Below, piece by piece: positions 1 through 9,869 of a DNA stretch of 64,000 nucleotides; positions within the stretch are counted from its first letter, which is position 1; each line of letters starts with the position of its first letter. Both the position numbers and the translations under genes were made by a program. The DNA lies in NCBI GenBank assembly GCA_029204225.1, contig CM055102.1, positions 7,032,994-7,096,993 on the forward strand, read 5' to 3'. Source of the stretch: Diphasiastrum complanatum. Lineage: Eukaryota; Streptophyta; Lycopodiopsida; Lycopodiales; Lycopodiaceae. Below the pieces are notes generated by a model. That model saw only the letters and a list, made by a program, of their open reading frames with translations, did not search any database and was not told where the DNA came from.

Positions 1-1740
1 TTGCTTGCTGCCTCACCTGCTGGCCCTCCGAACTGTCTGATGCACTCCTTTGTGTGCTCGCTGGAGGGATTCTTGGCAGACTACTGCAGCTCCTCACTGC
101 CCCATCAACTGCTCGCTGCCCTCAGCTGATTGCTACCTCATCGCTGCCCTGTGCCCACCTGCCATCTACCTTTTCTTTCTGCCTGTGCATTGTCTGTCTG
201 CCAACATCATTCCCAGTGGGCATTCATTACACTACGGAGAGCCCTCTATGCAAAACGTTGTGAATCCAAGAGCATCCTCATTGACAGAGAGAGCATAATG
301 GGAACTCAGGGAGTATGAACTTCACCTTGTTGTCCAATGCTGGTCAAGCCTATGAATCTAATTCAGTGACCATCGCAGAATACCTCTGCTGTTTTCTAGC
401 TAAGCTGAGCGCACCGCTATGGCGAATCCACCTTACCTTTGAGGCAGAGATCCAAGGCATTGTTGTTGCTAATTTGTAGCATTCTTTGTACTCAACTAGC
501 ATTCAAGCACATACCCATCGCCTTCCAGGAAGCCATGCGAGACAGTAAAGGCAAAACAACTGGGACTTTGAGACATTCATGACTAAGGGGTTCTTACGGC
601 AAATCGGCTACCTAACTATTCATTGAGGTAAGCGTTTACTTTATCTATTTGCATTGTCTATTCATTTCAGTTCCATGAAGTTCTGTTGGTCAATCCCTTG
701 GCAGTGTGATATTATAGCCTTAATCACTTGTGATTGGAGTGAAATTTTTGCAAATGTTGTAGTTAGGCAAGTTTTTAAGGGATCAAGTACATTGATTTAA
801 AAGAACGAGTCATACAGATTGTGTTTTGCTACGGTTGCCTTTTGAGGTTGTATTTATATAACCAAGTGAATACTTGGGAGCTTTTATAGTGAATCGGTTT
901 TAGCAGTAATTCAAACTCAGTTTGGAATTGTAAAATTTTATAAACAAATGCGGCATGGTTAATTAGAACAATGAGTGCCTATTTCCAACTTGTCTAGTGA
1001 AAGTGTTAAGTAAATAACTTTGTTTCGTACTGATTTAGAATGTGTTGTACGGAGAGAATTGTAGGTTGGGTAGTTTATATTTTGCCGAGTTAGATTTATT
1101 AAACGGCTATAAGAAATCGTCAAGTTTTGAAGCGTTTCTTTCGGTTTGTCAATTATGAAACGTGTCAACTGGACCCAGCCTCTGTGAAACACCAGAGCGG
1201 GCCGTCCACCATCCATGGTTGAAATACACCACCTTGGTTAATGCGTCACACTAGTCACACCTGCCGTCAGTACTGTCTAGCGAAATACCTAGACCCGACG
1301 GTCGACGAAAATACCACCGCTTAGCAAACTAAGCGGTGCGTATAACTTGCACCCCACGAGCACATCAAAGACAGTAAATCGGTCTCCAGCCCATGTAAGA
1401 TTTTTACTAACTGTAAGCCGAATTCAATGGGGAAAGAGATATTAGCAAGATCCTAACGCGAATTAGTGATTTGAAGTTTTACGGAACTGTGACCCTAGAA
1501 AGCTAGTGAATTATTATAGCCCAAAAGTACTAGCACTCCCCTCCTAGCAACCATATCTCTAAGAGCCTGGAAAACTCTCATCGGTTGGAGAGCACGGGGC
1601 AATAGAGATGGCCATTAGGGTTGGAAGTGGCAAATCCTCTGTTGCTCACGTAGGGCCGAACCGTCATTAGAGATGGGGCCCCTTGACCCTTTTAGGACAT
1701 TTTGGCTGGACCAACCCCCGTCAAAATAGGCCCTAACATA
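1..1740. other. Region without a recognisable gene
   Basis: I find no convincing coding region here. The short open frames show no family motif. The only clear structure is a pair of adjacent hairpins at 1264-1301 and 1315-1338, just after a CACTA pentamer at 1249. They may belong to the end of the CACTA relic whose transposase lies to the right, but no matching partner end was found. Confidence 0.4.
1264..1338. repeat. Two adjacent perfect-stem hairpins
   Basis: The first hairpin pairs CCGTC (1264-1268) with GACGG (1297-1301) and GTCTAG (1275-1280) with CTAGAC (1289-1294). The second pairs CACCGCTTAG (1315-1324) with CTAAGCGGTG (1329-1338) around a CAAA loop. Subterminal hairpins and short repeats are known at CACTA element ends, and CACTA occurs at 1249. 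Membership in the neighbouring element is inferred. Confidence 0.5.
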
Positions 1741-1743
1741 ATG

Positions 1744-3692
1744 TCATGAATAATGGAGCGCACATGGGTTAAACTCCTCTTTAGTGAATGTCCAAGGTAC
1801 TTTTGGAGCATGATCTTCACCATCCTTTATCCAATATTCTTTTTTGGTGTTTGATTCTTTTAGATCATGCCTTGCAGCAATGGTACTTTTTTCACCAATC
1901 AAGTGTTTTCTAAATAGATTCACCCACATTTTTAAATATGTGCATGAGATCAAGTAAGTGATTAATCAAAAGTTTATTCCAATATTCCAAATGATGAAAT
2001 ATAGATAATCTTTTTATACCATCGATTGGCTTTTCTGAGAATCCTCCCATAGTTTTCGCCAATCTTCCACAGACGTCCTCTTGTGGAGGCATCTCTATCT
2101 CAACTCTTCCTCCAAAACCTCTTCTATAAGTGTCTCTGAATGGATGGCCTTCATGCAAGTATTTACAATGATTTTCATAAACAACTTTTTGAGACTATAA
2201 GAGTATCTTTCCACAAGATTTGTCCCGCACAAAAAAACAAGCTTTTTTCTAGCCATTTGGGAGAGCCCTGCCCAACAAATGGATACTATCAATCACTATT
2301 AAAAAAAGTAGATGTCAACAAATAATTCTAGCCATTGTAGTATATCATGTAAATGCCAGGAATTACTAGTTGTATGTAACTATAAACAAACTCCTATGTA
2401 CACAAGATAGACATTGGTTTGAATGATTACCTGAGCATTCATCTAATCTTGGATAGTCATGCATTGTCCACATTACAATGGCATGTAGTGTAAAATCCCT
2501 CTCATGTAAGGGGCGTGAAATGTCATATGTTTTTATCCCCTTCCACAAATCTTCCAACTCATCAATAAGCGGCTCAAGATACACATCCATGTTCTTAAAC
2601 CTTGTGTTGGCAAAGAATTATAAGTGCCAACATAATGTGTCCCTTTTTTGTACTCAACCAAGGAGAAATATTATAATTTACCAAGCAAATAGGCCAAATG
2701 GACCACGTAGTTGCTCATACACCAAAGGGGTTCACACCATCTATTGGAAGACCAAATCTCACATTTCTTGACTCATTGGCAAAGCTTGGATACTCTTTGT
2801 TGATGTGTTTCCATCCAGGTGAATCTGAAGATACCCTCATCATCCCATCCGTAGAGGTATGGTGTGCATGCTAATCCATAAGTTGTGCAAGAGATTTACA
2901 ACAAAATAGACATTGCAATTGTGGAATTACTGGAAAATGTCATAAAACTTTGCACGGAATAGTTGCCCCTTGCAAATCATCTCTATATCGAGGAGTATCA
3001 CAAATGGGACATTTTTTGAGTGATTTGTACCTTCCTCGATATAAAATACAATCTTTTGGACATGCATGATATTGCTTGTAGTCCATCCCGATGTTAGACA
3101 ACATCTTTCGTGCCTCATCTCGTCTCAGGCATGACATTTCTCTTTTGGGAGAATTTTGTTTTTCAATAGTCTGTACATGACAATAGAAGTCATTGTAAAA
3201 AAATTATCACTAGATGTCCAAATTGTAAATCATTGTTTCAAAGCAAAAATGACAAATAGATGAAAAAAAACTTTATTAAATAATGATGTGAGGCTTTGGT
3301 CACTTCATCTATATTTGGCTTGAAAATTTAATAGAAGTAGAGAAGTTGCCAAACGAGATGTCTTTGCTCCAAATGATGCAATGTGGTCTTTGATCCTTCT
3401 TGCAATTTCTTTTCTTCTTTAGACAAAAGTGCCTCCTCATCTTGTTCTTTGTGTCTAACTGTACTATTGTTTTGTACATATCATCCAACATGTCTCCTAT
3501 GCCTTCAAATTCTTCATTCATTGGAATGTCATTTTCATCGTTGGAACTTGTTTGCGCAGAAGTAGATCTAGATGAGCTAGATTCAGATGCATTAGTCTCT
3601 TGATTAATGGGCTCATAAATTTCCATCATGTCTTTTAAGCCTTGACATAGACGACGAGGTAATTGCTTTATGTGAGGACCGTTGCATGACAT
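1744..3692 (-). pseudogene. CACTA (En/Spm) TNP2-like transposase, N-terminal and central part, decayed
   Basis: Reading right to left, the pieces follow the usual TNP2 order. An N-terminal acidic/serine-rich segment lies at 3692-3309. A cysteine-rich block at 3137-2940 (YKQYHACPKDCILYRGRY, then CPICDTPRYRDD) is typical of the family. Then come the SRNVRFGLPIDGVNPFG region (about 2775-2690), the MDVYLEPLIDELEDLWKG block (2590-2530) with a WTMHDYPRL motif, and KRLSIFHHLEYWNKLLINH with a MHIFKNV motif near 2020-1915. These lie in different frames with stops between them, so no functional protein is made. The DUF4218 and DUF4216 parts that should follow are missing, so the copy is truncated at about 1744. 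TNP2 transposases bind element ends and catalyse cut-and-paste transposition; this copy is dead. Confidence 0.85.
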
Positions 3693-4131
3693 TCGTCATC
3701 TACGTCAACCATTACGAAGATTATTGTCTCCAAAGCTAAATGAGGATGAAGAATCCTATATACCAAAATAACAAGAAGTAGGTTGAAACAAATACTTGAT
3801 AAACATTTCCTTCCAATACTTGATAGATCTAAATTTTGCATATGAATATAAATTACCTCTTTGTTTAAAAAGTATGAACAAACCAATGTATCCATTAGAC
3901 CATTTTTCTTTTCAATTTATTAACATTCAATGAACTCAAAGAATTGCACGCTTCTACATATTTACATATTTAAAAATTTCACATTCATTAGATTTCACTT
4001 ATTATCTTATGCAAATATCTAGACAAATGACAAATAATGCTCCTAACATTTGACATATTTAATGACACAAACCAAATACAATCATAGATGCATGGATTAT
4101 ACATCTCTGCATATCAACAAAATTAAAATCT

Positions 4132-5141
4132 TCACATTTGACTTATTGTCTTTTGCAAACAGTTGGGTAGAGGATGGTTGAAACCATACTTGATGAACAA
4201 TTCCTCCCCAAACCTAATAGATCTAGTGGCACAGACCATTACATAAGTGCCCTTTACATTCCTAGTAAAACATTCTTCTTTTCCATTGGTGCATTCTTCA
4301 AAATCACAATTTGTCAATAGAGGATAGCCAATGGAACTATTTATATATGCATCAATGTTTCCATGCACATCTGGATGTCCATCAATGTATGTACGATTTG
4401 CCCTTGACATGTTGTCTCCTTGCATGCGTTGCTCCTCTAAAGAACAAGCTTTTGAATTCAAGCCATATACTTGCATCCTCCATTGGTGACGACACAAAGC
4501 ATGCCAATCACCCCAATTGTATTGAGGTCCTGCATATGGCATCAATGTCACAACACTATTTAGAGGGACCTCAATACTACTCAATGCAAAATGGCCCAAA
4601 CCGGCCTCAGGAAAGCATTCACTAGGCATGATAATATACATTCGACCCCAATACGTAAATGGTGTTCCATGTAATGGTAATGGTGATTGGAGTGGCCAAC
4701 ACAAATATCTACTTCTAATGAAACTTTTTACTAATGGTTGCAAGCTAGGTGGAAGAGGAAGGTCAGACAAAGAACCTAGAATGTCTTTTGACACATCAAT
4801 AGTGCGTAGCAATTTGCAATTATCTTCCAAACTAGTCATAATACGTCCAAGACGTGTTCTCTTTTTAAAGGGGTGGTCAAGTTTGTGGAATCCACATGGA
4901 GTATAGTAGAGGGCTCATGTGCAACATCTAGGATAGGTGTGGTTGGGTGGTAAGAACATTTTAGAGATTTGGAGACATGGATTGAATCACAAGGCATTGA
5001 TGAACTAATTATATCATGCAAGGGGTCATCATCAACAAGGGCATCATCTAAGGTCAATGATGATCCAAAATCAATATTCATGTGATTTATCCTATCAACA
5101 ATATTCTCGATCTCTCTTGCAACTCTTTTCCTTGAAACCAA
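4132..5141 (-). pseudogene. SET-domain-like protein (possible histone-methyltransferase relative), upstream of CACTA transposase
   Basis: Two minus-strand frames abut. One at 5141-4836 encodes 101 aa of unknown character; the other at 4839-4132 encodes 235 aa. They overlap by an ATGA, so one indel may separate them. In the 235-aa frame, residues about 72-219 read like a complete SET domain. The segment ECFPEAGLGHFALSSIEVP matches the usual opening (GxGLFA). YIDGHPDVHGNIDAYINSS resembles the GN-x-A-x-(F/Y)-IN core, NCDFEECT follows, and VCATRSIRFGEELFIKYG matches the closing A-R-x-I-x-x-GEEL-x-x-x-YG motif. The canonical NHSC is replaced by NSSIG, and no post-SET cysteine cluster is visible, so activity on lysine is doubtful. 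It lies on the same strand as and just upstream of the TNP2 relic, so it may be cargo of that element. SET identity is read from motifs; function is inferred. Confidence 0.6.
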
Positions 5142-5186
5142 CTTATGTTTCTTCTTCTACAAAAGTTAAAAATGTCAGATGTATCA

Positions 5187-5189
<3 letters not shown>

Positions 5190-5267
<78 letters not shown>
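5190..5267. repeat. (CT)n microsatellite, about 78 bp
   Basis: An uninterrupted CT dinucleotide run just upstream of the SET-like reading frame. The SLSLSL and RERERE open frames across it are artefacts of the repeat. Confidence 0.98.
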
Positions 5268-5270
<3 letters not shown>

Positions 5271-5567
5271 TGGGCTGTGTTACGTACATATATAACTTTA
5301 TTCACTTCGCAAACCTCTGTGGAATGTAATTATCGCATACTAACCTTATTTGCTAGTGGTGGCAAAAAAATGCCTTACCATGATAAGAGACCCCACTTAA
5401 CAGAAAAGGTTTTTTTTTTTTTTTAAATGGTGAAAAAGTGGTGAATCTTTCAATGGCCAGGATCTATGCACATTATGGACAATCAATCTAACAGTGAGCA
5501 GCAATTTGCTCTTAGTACACCTAAGTGTCCTCTGGTTCTATAAAGAGAGAAAACCCTATTCACTTTC

Positions 5568-5573
5568 CCTCTC

Positions 5574-5656
<83 letters not shown>
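5568..5656. repeat. (CT)n microsatellite, about 89 bp
   Basis: A CT run with a single G interruption near 5581. Confidence 0.98.
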
Positions 5657-5660
<4 letters not shown>

Positions 5661-5669
5661 TTCTTGCTT

Positions 5670-6830
5670 TCTTGTTGCTATACGTACGATGTTTGTGATT
5701 GAAGAGAATGTTTGTGAATGCTATCGGAAGAACAATCATATTACAAACAAAGGTGAGAGCATTTTGAATGGTAGCTCACTGATAAGGATGCATGCATACT
5801 AAAGATGAATGCTCACAAGATGTTGTGATTACCATTGTGTAATAGCAAGGTGCGATTGGCATATTGGGATTGGATAATACTACAAGCAATCGCTGTCCCA
5901 GCGGAAAACGTGGAAAATTTTTAAGGTATTTTTTCAACCTTTGCGGATTATGAAAAGAGCTGGATAGCAAACCAGCTGTTGAGTATATTTATCAATGTTT
6001 TTGAAAAGCGATTGATCGCTGGTCAGCGACCTCTATGTAGCGGATCTGGCCGCTGGCCAGCGCTGGTTTTTTGTGTATTAATGCTTGAAGTACAGCGATC
6101 TACCCGTTGCTCGCTGTATGAGCAATGTTGCTCGCATTTTTCAATGTGTAATGCACTCAAAAATGCGATGGACCGCTGGCTTACCAGTTGATTTCTAGAA
6201 TTACCAAAAACTATTGCATGAATATGGTCGATAAGAATGCCCTTACTATGTTTGATTGGCTATAAACTGTACGTAGTATTGCTACATACTATTGCTCTAT
6301 AGGTTTGATAGAGAATATGATGGGATCTGTCTCTGATAAACTAGTATTATGATGGCTATGATTACAGATAATGATGTAGTAAAAAAGGTGGTGGGATGTT
6401 CTAATATGCTTGTGAGTAATAGTGATTGCCATTACTAATTTTCTGTATACGGTGGGAAATGCTATCAAAAGAATGAAAAGAGATACGTTTAATCTACATA
6501 GCTAACTATTGATAATGATTCTATCTGGCTTCGAGAGTACTCCATTAGGGCCCTTTTTGGACTCAAAAAGGGCCTCTTTACTAATCATGATTAGTGTTAA
6601 TGATGACACGTGTGCCAATAAAAGAATGACAATTGAGCAACAATGGGCTATATGACATGGCAAACTGCATGGTGTAGATTAAATTAAGTGTGGGACCACT
6701 AAGTACACCTCTAGCATCAACCCTACATTAACTCTACATGGGAGGCTAACTACACCTATCACATAGCTATTAACTAGACCCAACATACCTGCACCTAATG
6801 GCTAGTTTATCTACTCATTCAAAATATTCA
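5670..6830. other. Non-coding stretch with hairpins
   Basis: No gene is supported. It contains a perfect 11-bp stem at 6549-6574 (GGCCCTTTTTG, loop GACT, CAAAAAGGGCC), closely followed by the palindrome AATCATGATT near 6583. Around 6000-6190 there are several GCGATC/GATCGC and CAGCG/CGCTG inverted motifs. Confidence 0.4.

Positions 6831-6832
<2 letters not shown>

Positions 6833-6878
<46 letters not shown>
6833..6878. repeat. (CT)n microsatellite, about 45 bp
   Basis: A CT run about 780 bp upstream of the histone H3-like start codon. Confidence 0.97.
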
Positions 6879-6879
<1 letters not shown>

Positions 6880-6982
6880 AACGACCTCCCACTCTACTCA
6901 TTCTCCATATTGACATAACAATCTTTCCACTATATTATACACTCTCTAACTCAAGACCAGACACATTGTCTTTTCATTGATC

Positions 6983-7195
6983 ATGACTTCTAGTCAACCA
7001 AGAAGAACAAAGATTCAATTAAACTCCGTTGTTGCACCAATCAAAGACTCCAATGACCATTGGGTGCTACGACATTTTCGACTCTTGATTGGGTATATAT
7101 GCAACCCTCTGGTGAAGGAATTCATAGGGTTGCAAAGAGAAAATGTGACAACAAAGAGCATCATTTTTAGATTCGGTCACCGTAAAAATACATGA
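6983..7195 (+). CDS. Short open frame of unknown nature
   Basis: An ATG-initiated frame of 70 residues (begins MTSSQPRRTKIQLNS). It has a basic start, a central hydrophobic stretch (HFRLLIGYICNPL) and no motif I recognise. It lies between a CT run and the H3-like gene promoter. It could be chance, or a fragment of a decayed element; nothing proves it is coding. Confidence 0.15.
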   Translation: MTSSQPRRTKIQLNSVVAPIKDSNDHWVLRHFRLLIGYICNPLVKEFIGLQRENVTTKSIIFRFGHRKNT

Positions 7196-7486
7196 ACTAT
7201 GAGTTGCTCTTATGTACTAGCTTTAACTAATAACATTGATCTATCCAATGGGATTTCATTAGAGATTTGGTTCTATCGTTTCCACATCTGTTAGGACATT
7301 AGCTATGGTTTAGTTTGGTATGCAATTGCAATGTAAATTTGACTAGACATTTTCTATAGGAAATAGTTGATAACATGTTTTGGAAATGTGTAGAATTATT
7401 TTCATTGTGTATATATTTCTTACTTTACTATTTTTGAACAATCGAGAGATCTTTTTGGAATGCTTGTTATAATTGGAATGGCACAC

Positions 7487-7494
7487 TATATAAG
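7487..7494 (+). promoter_or_regulatory. Candidate TATA box for the H3-like gene
   Basis: TATATAAG lies 165 bp upstream of the ATG at 7660, in moderately AT-rich DNA. A start site about 30 bp downstream would give a 5' leader of roughly 140 bp. No other good TATA element lies between it and the start codon. The position fits a core promoter, but there is no expression evidence in the sequence. Confidence 0.4.
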
Positions 7495-7659
7495 TATGTG
7501 TGGGTCCCCATTTCGCCATTTCATTCTTAGTGTCAGAGAGTTTCCTTTGTTTTTCATAGGTTGATATCATCTTGCTATGCTCACACAAGTGCAAATTAGT
7601 GTCGTTATTGCAATTCCTATACATTAGTACTCTATTATATCTGCATGGCGACCTAGTTT

Positions 7660-8912
7660 ATGGCACGTACGAAACAAACAGCGAGGCGGAATCCAAGGAA
7701 AACAACGTTATTGCACCAAGCAGCTTTAGAAGCAATAGAAACACGAGAAAGACGCTCGAGGAGTAGGAGTAGGAGCAGAAGTAGCAGCATTGAACCTGCG
7801 GCGGAGGAAATGGACAAAACTCAAGATGAGCAGGCATCAATGGATGATCCTGGGCAAGTTTCGATGGATTGTGAGCAGGTGCAGGGGTAGGAGCAAGGGC
7901 AGCAACAGGTGGCAATGGAGGAGCTTGGGCAGCAGCAAGAGGCAATGGATGAGCTGGGGCAGGAGCAGGGGCAGCAACAAACACGTCTGGATGAGTAGCA
8001 TGATTTTGATGTGAGGTTAGTGCTGGGAAGCCCCTCTCCAACACAGAGCCAGCGCGACGTCACTCAGGCTTTTTTGGACAGTGAGGTAGCTGCTTCCGGG
8101 CCGATTCCCAATGATTTCCTTGGGATCTTTGACGATCAGGGTCCTCAGGAACAGGTGCCTCTTGATGGCTTTGTGGTTGGTTCGTCAGGAGTCGGAGCAG
8201 CTTCAGGGGATTCCACTCCGACACAATCACTCGGACATGTGCAAGGGCCTGTAATGGGGCCCATGATGTCCTTGCTCGTCGGCTCGGACCAGACACCAAA
8301 CGCAGAAGCTGTTGGGGAGGCTTCTCAGCATGTCACACCCACATCACAACTGAAAACTAAAGCTGTTCATCGAAAGAGAGGTCGCTCAAAGCCTCGATGC
8401 CTTCCGCGGACCATCCCTCAAGCATAGCCACAGCTGAAATCTCCCCACGTGTCTCAAGATCAGTCAGCACCAGAGGTGCCGCAGGACCCCTCGCAGGACC
8501 TCCCACGCAAGATGAAGCAGGACCTAGCCAGTCGGCAACACGGAGAAGGGCAGCCACATTGCCACCACCCTGGCAAGGCAATGTCCTCAAAAGGATGCAG
8601 CCTCCGCAACCACGCCGCCAAAGGAAGAGCAGAATTTTGAACTGGTATAAGGAGATTCAAAAATACCAGAAATCCATGGAATTCCTCATTCCGAGAGCTC
8701 CATTTGTCCGGATGATCAAGGAGATCATGGACAAATTTGCCCTTGGGCTCAGAATTACGGGCGAGGCTGCATCGGCTATCCAAGAGGCGACAGAAATGTA
8801 TATGACAAATTTGTTTGAAAACTCATTTTTGTGTGTTGTCCATTGTAAGAGAGTTACTATACTTCCAAAGGACATGTTGTTGGCAAAGAGGCTGAGACGC
8901 GAGAGGAATTAA
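7660..8912 (+). CDS. Divergent histone H3 variant with a very long N-terminal tail (spliced gene or recent pseudogene)
   Basis: The first frame opens at 7660 with MARTKQTAR, identical to the start of canonical H3, followed by RNPRK. So K4 is kept and the K9-S10 pair becomes R-N. An RS-rich stretch and a Q/E/G-rich segment follow. This frame holds TAG codons at 7888, 7996 and 8425. A second frame (8397-8912, 171 codons with ATG at 8397) carries a basic, proline-rich linker and then the histone fold (8649-8909, 87 codons). By my hand alignment the fold is gapless against plant H3 and about half identical. It keeps KYQKS (K56), C110, H113, KRVTI and the PKD of D123, but replaces K79 with A. Loop 1 has canonical length, unlike CENH3. 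A 129-bp intron at 7887-8015 would remove the first two TAGs in frame; the change to the fold frame needs another intron or an indel. The role would be nucleosomal; which chromatin it marks is unknown. Confidence 0.7.
7887..8015 (+). other. Candidate 129-bp intron, or mutated Q-rich exon, in the H3-like gene
   Basis: The segment begins GTAGGAG and ends TGATGTGAG. Its length is a multiple of three and its removal deletes the in-frame TAGs at 7888 and 7996 while keeping the reading frame. Against an intron, its interior looks coding: GGG-TAG-GAG-CAA-GGG-CAG-CAA-CAG is echoed about 66 bases later by GGG-CAG-GAG-CAG-GGG-CAG-CAA-CAA. The first TAG therefore sits where the repeat has CAG. There is also no clear polypyrimidine tract. 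Both explanations stay open. Confidence 0.35.
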
Positions 8913-9075
8913 AAATGATGTACTCCAAATTTTGAGATAACAATATCAGATCATTTTTGTCATCGGAGTTTGTTGAATTATTGTGTAAATTCATTTTATG
9001 ATGAAATACAGTTTTTTTGTGAATGTTTTTGGTTTTCTAAAATTTTTATCGGAGTGTAGGTCAAATGCTGATTTG

Positions 9076-9345
9076 CATGCAAGGGCGTGGAAGGCCATTT
9101 GACCCGGTCAAACTACCTCTGTCCGCGCCCTTGCATGATTTTACTCAAGGGCGCGGACAAAGGTAGTTTTACCAGATCACGCAAGGGCGTATATAGAGTT
9201 TGTTTGACCAAGTCAAATGGCCTCTCTCCGTGCCCTTGCATGCAAATCACACAAGGGCACGGAGAGAGGGAGTTTGACAGGGTCAAATGGCCCCAATCCG
9301 TGCCCTTGCATGCAAATTACGCAAGGGCGCAGAGGGGGGCCGTTT
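9076..9345. repeat. Array of related hairpins built on a CAAGGGCGCGG core
   Basis: At least three successive foldbacks share the core CAAGGGCRCGGA and its complement TCCGYGCCCTTG. The first pairs 9110-9133 with 9146-9169 (23 of 24 bases). The second pairs 9221-9238 with 9252-9269 (perfect 18 bp). A third, less perfect one lies at about 9295-9338. Spacers contain GTCAAATGGCC or GGTCAAAC motifs and a GCATGCAAAT loop. The array starts about 160 bp after the H3-like stop codon. It may be the subterminal repeat region of a CACTA-type element or a set of small foldback elements. Confidence 0.7.
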
Positions 9346-9481
9346 GAAACTCAAAATGGCACTTTAATGCCCTTAAATTTAGACGATTGGTAGAAGTTCT
9401 CATAACCTACCATAATGAATGAAATTCTCGAACGCATGCAGTTTCAACAGACATATTTTCGAAAAAAAATCACATTTTCAT

Positions 9482-9813
9482 TTAAAATTCTTCTACATTA
9501 GCCAGTGCTTCGAGCAGTGACTCTGATCTATTTTCTAGTCTTACTATTGGCTTCATTAACTCCGATGCTAACTTAGCAGCATCAACATGCTCCTCATAAG
9601 GTCCAACCGTTGAGGCCAGAAGTAATCTGGACTCAAACCCCGGGCAAAGTCCTGCAAGATAGCGCTCCTTCGTACACAGTAGGCCTTTGGTGCAGTCTGT
9701 GGAAGTGGAGCACCTGCAAGATGCTTTGATAATGCTTTGCACTTGACCAGCTCAGTGGGCCCATCAGGTTTATACTCAATGCTGAAACAGTAGATATAGT
9801 TGTCAGGGACCAC
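9482..9813 (-). pseudogene. Unidentified coding-like fragment
   Basis: Two overlapping minus-strand frames (9813-9568 and 9742-9482) together look coding. The upstream one reads SIEYKPDGPTELVKCKALS and the downstream one ERYLAGLCPGFESRLLLAS, then ELMKPIVRLENRSESLLEA, ending VEEF and a stop. The switch lies near 9665-9690, as if one base had been lost or a short intron were present. I do not recognise the family. It lies between the hairpin array and a plus-strand CACTA fragment, so it could be the end of a captured gene. Confidence is low because only composition supports it. Confidence 0.25.
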
Positions 9814-9869
9814 ATTATTTTTTCTTGAGATGATTTCAGATGATGATAACTAATGCGTATATTATTGTT

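Noticed and set aside
50-318. Three overlapping plus-strand frames at the window start
   Set aside because: Mutually overlapping in different frames and without family motifs.
5145-5426. Open frames rich in SLSLSL or RERERE
   Set aside because: They are translations of (CT)n/(GA)n microsatellites; the same occurs at 5494-5802, 54652-54915, 55897-56179 and 56434-56796.
7658-8063. Minus-strand frames rich in P/A/S opposite the H3-like tail
   Set aside because: Products of the Q/S-rich repeats on the plus strand.
8357-8783. Minus-strand frames opposite the H3-like gene
   Set aside because: Shadow frames of a GC-rich coding strand; no motif.
8397-8912. Calling the H3-like fold an ordinary CENH3
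   Set aside because: LIPRAPF looks CENH3-like, but loop 1 has canonical H3 length, the C-terminal part (RVTILPKD) is H3-like, and the upstream tail begins ARTKQTAR. I leave it as a divergent H3 variant.
9076-9345. CRISPR-like array
   Set aside because: Units are hairpins with variable spacing in a plant nuclear context; no CRISPR is expected.
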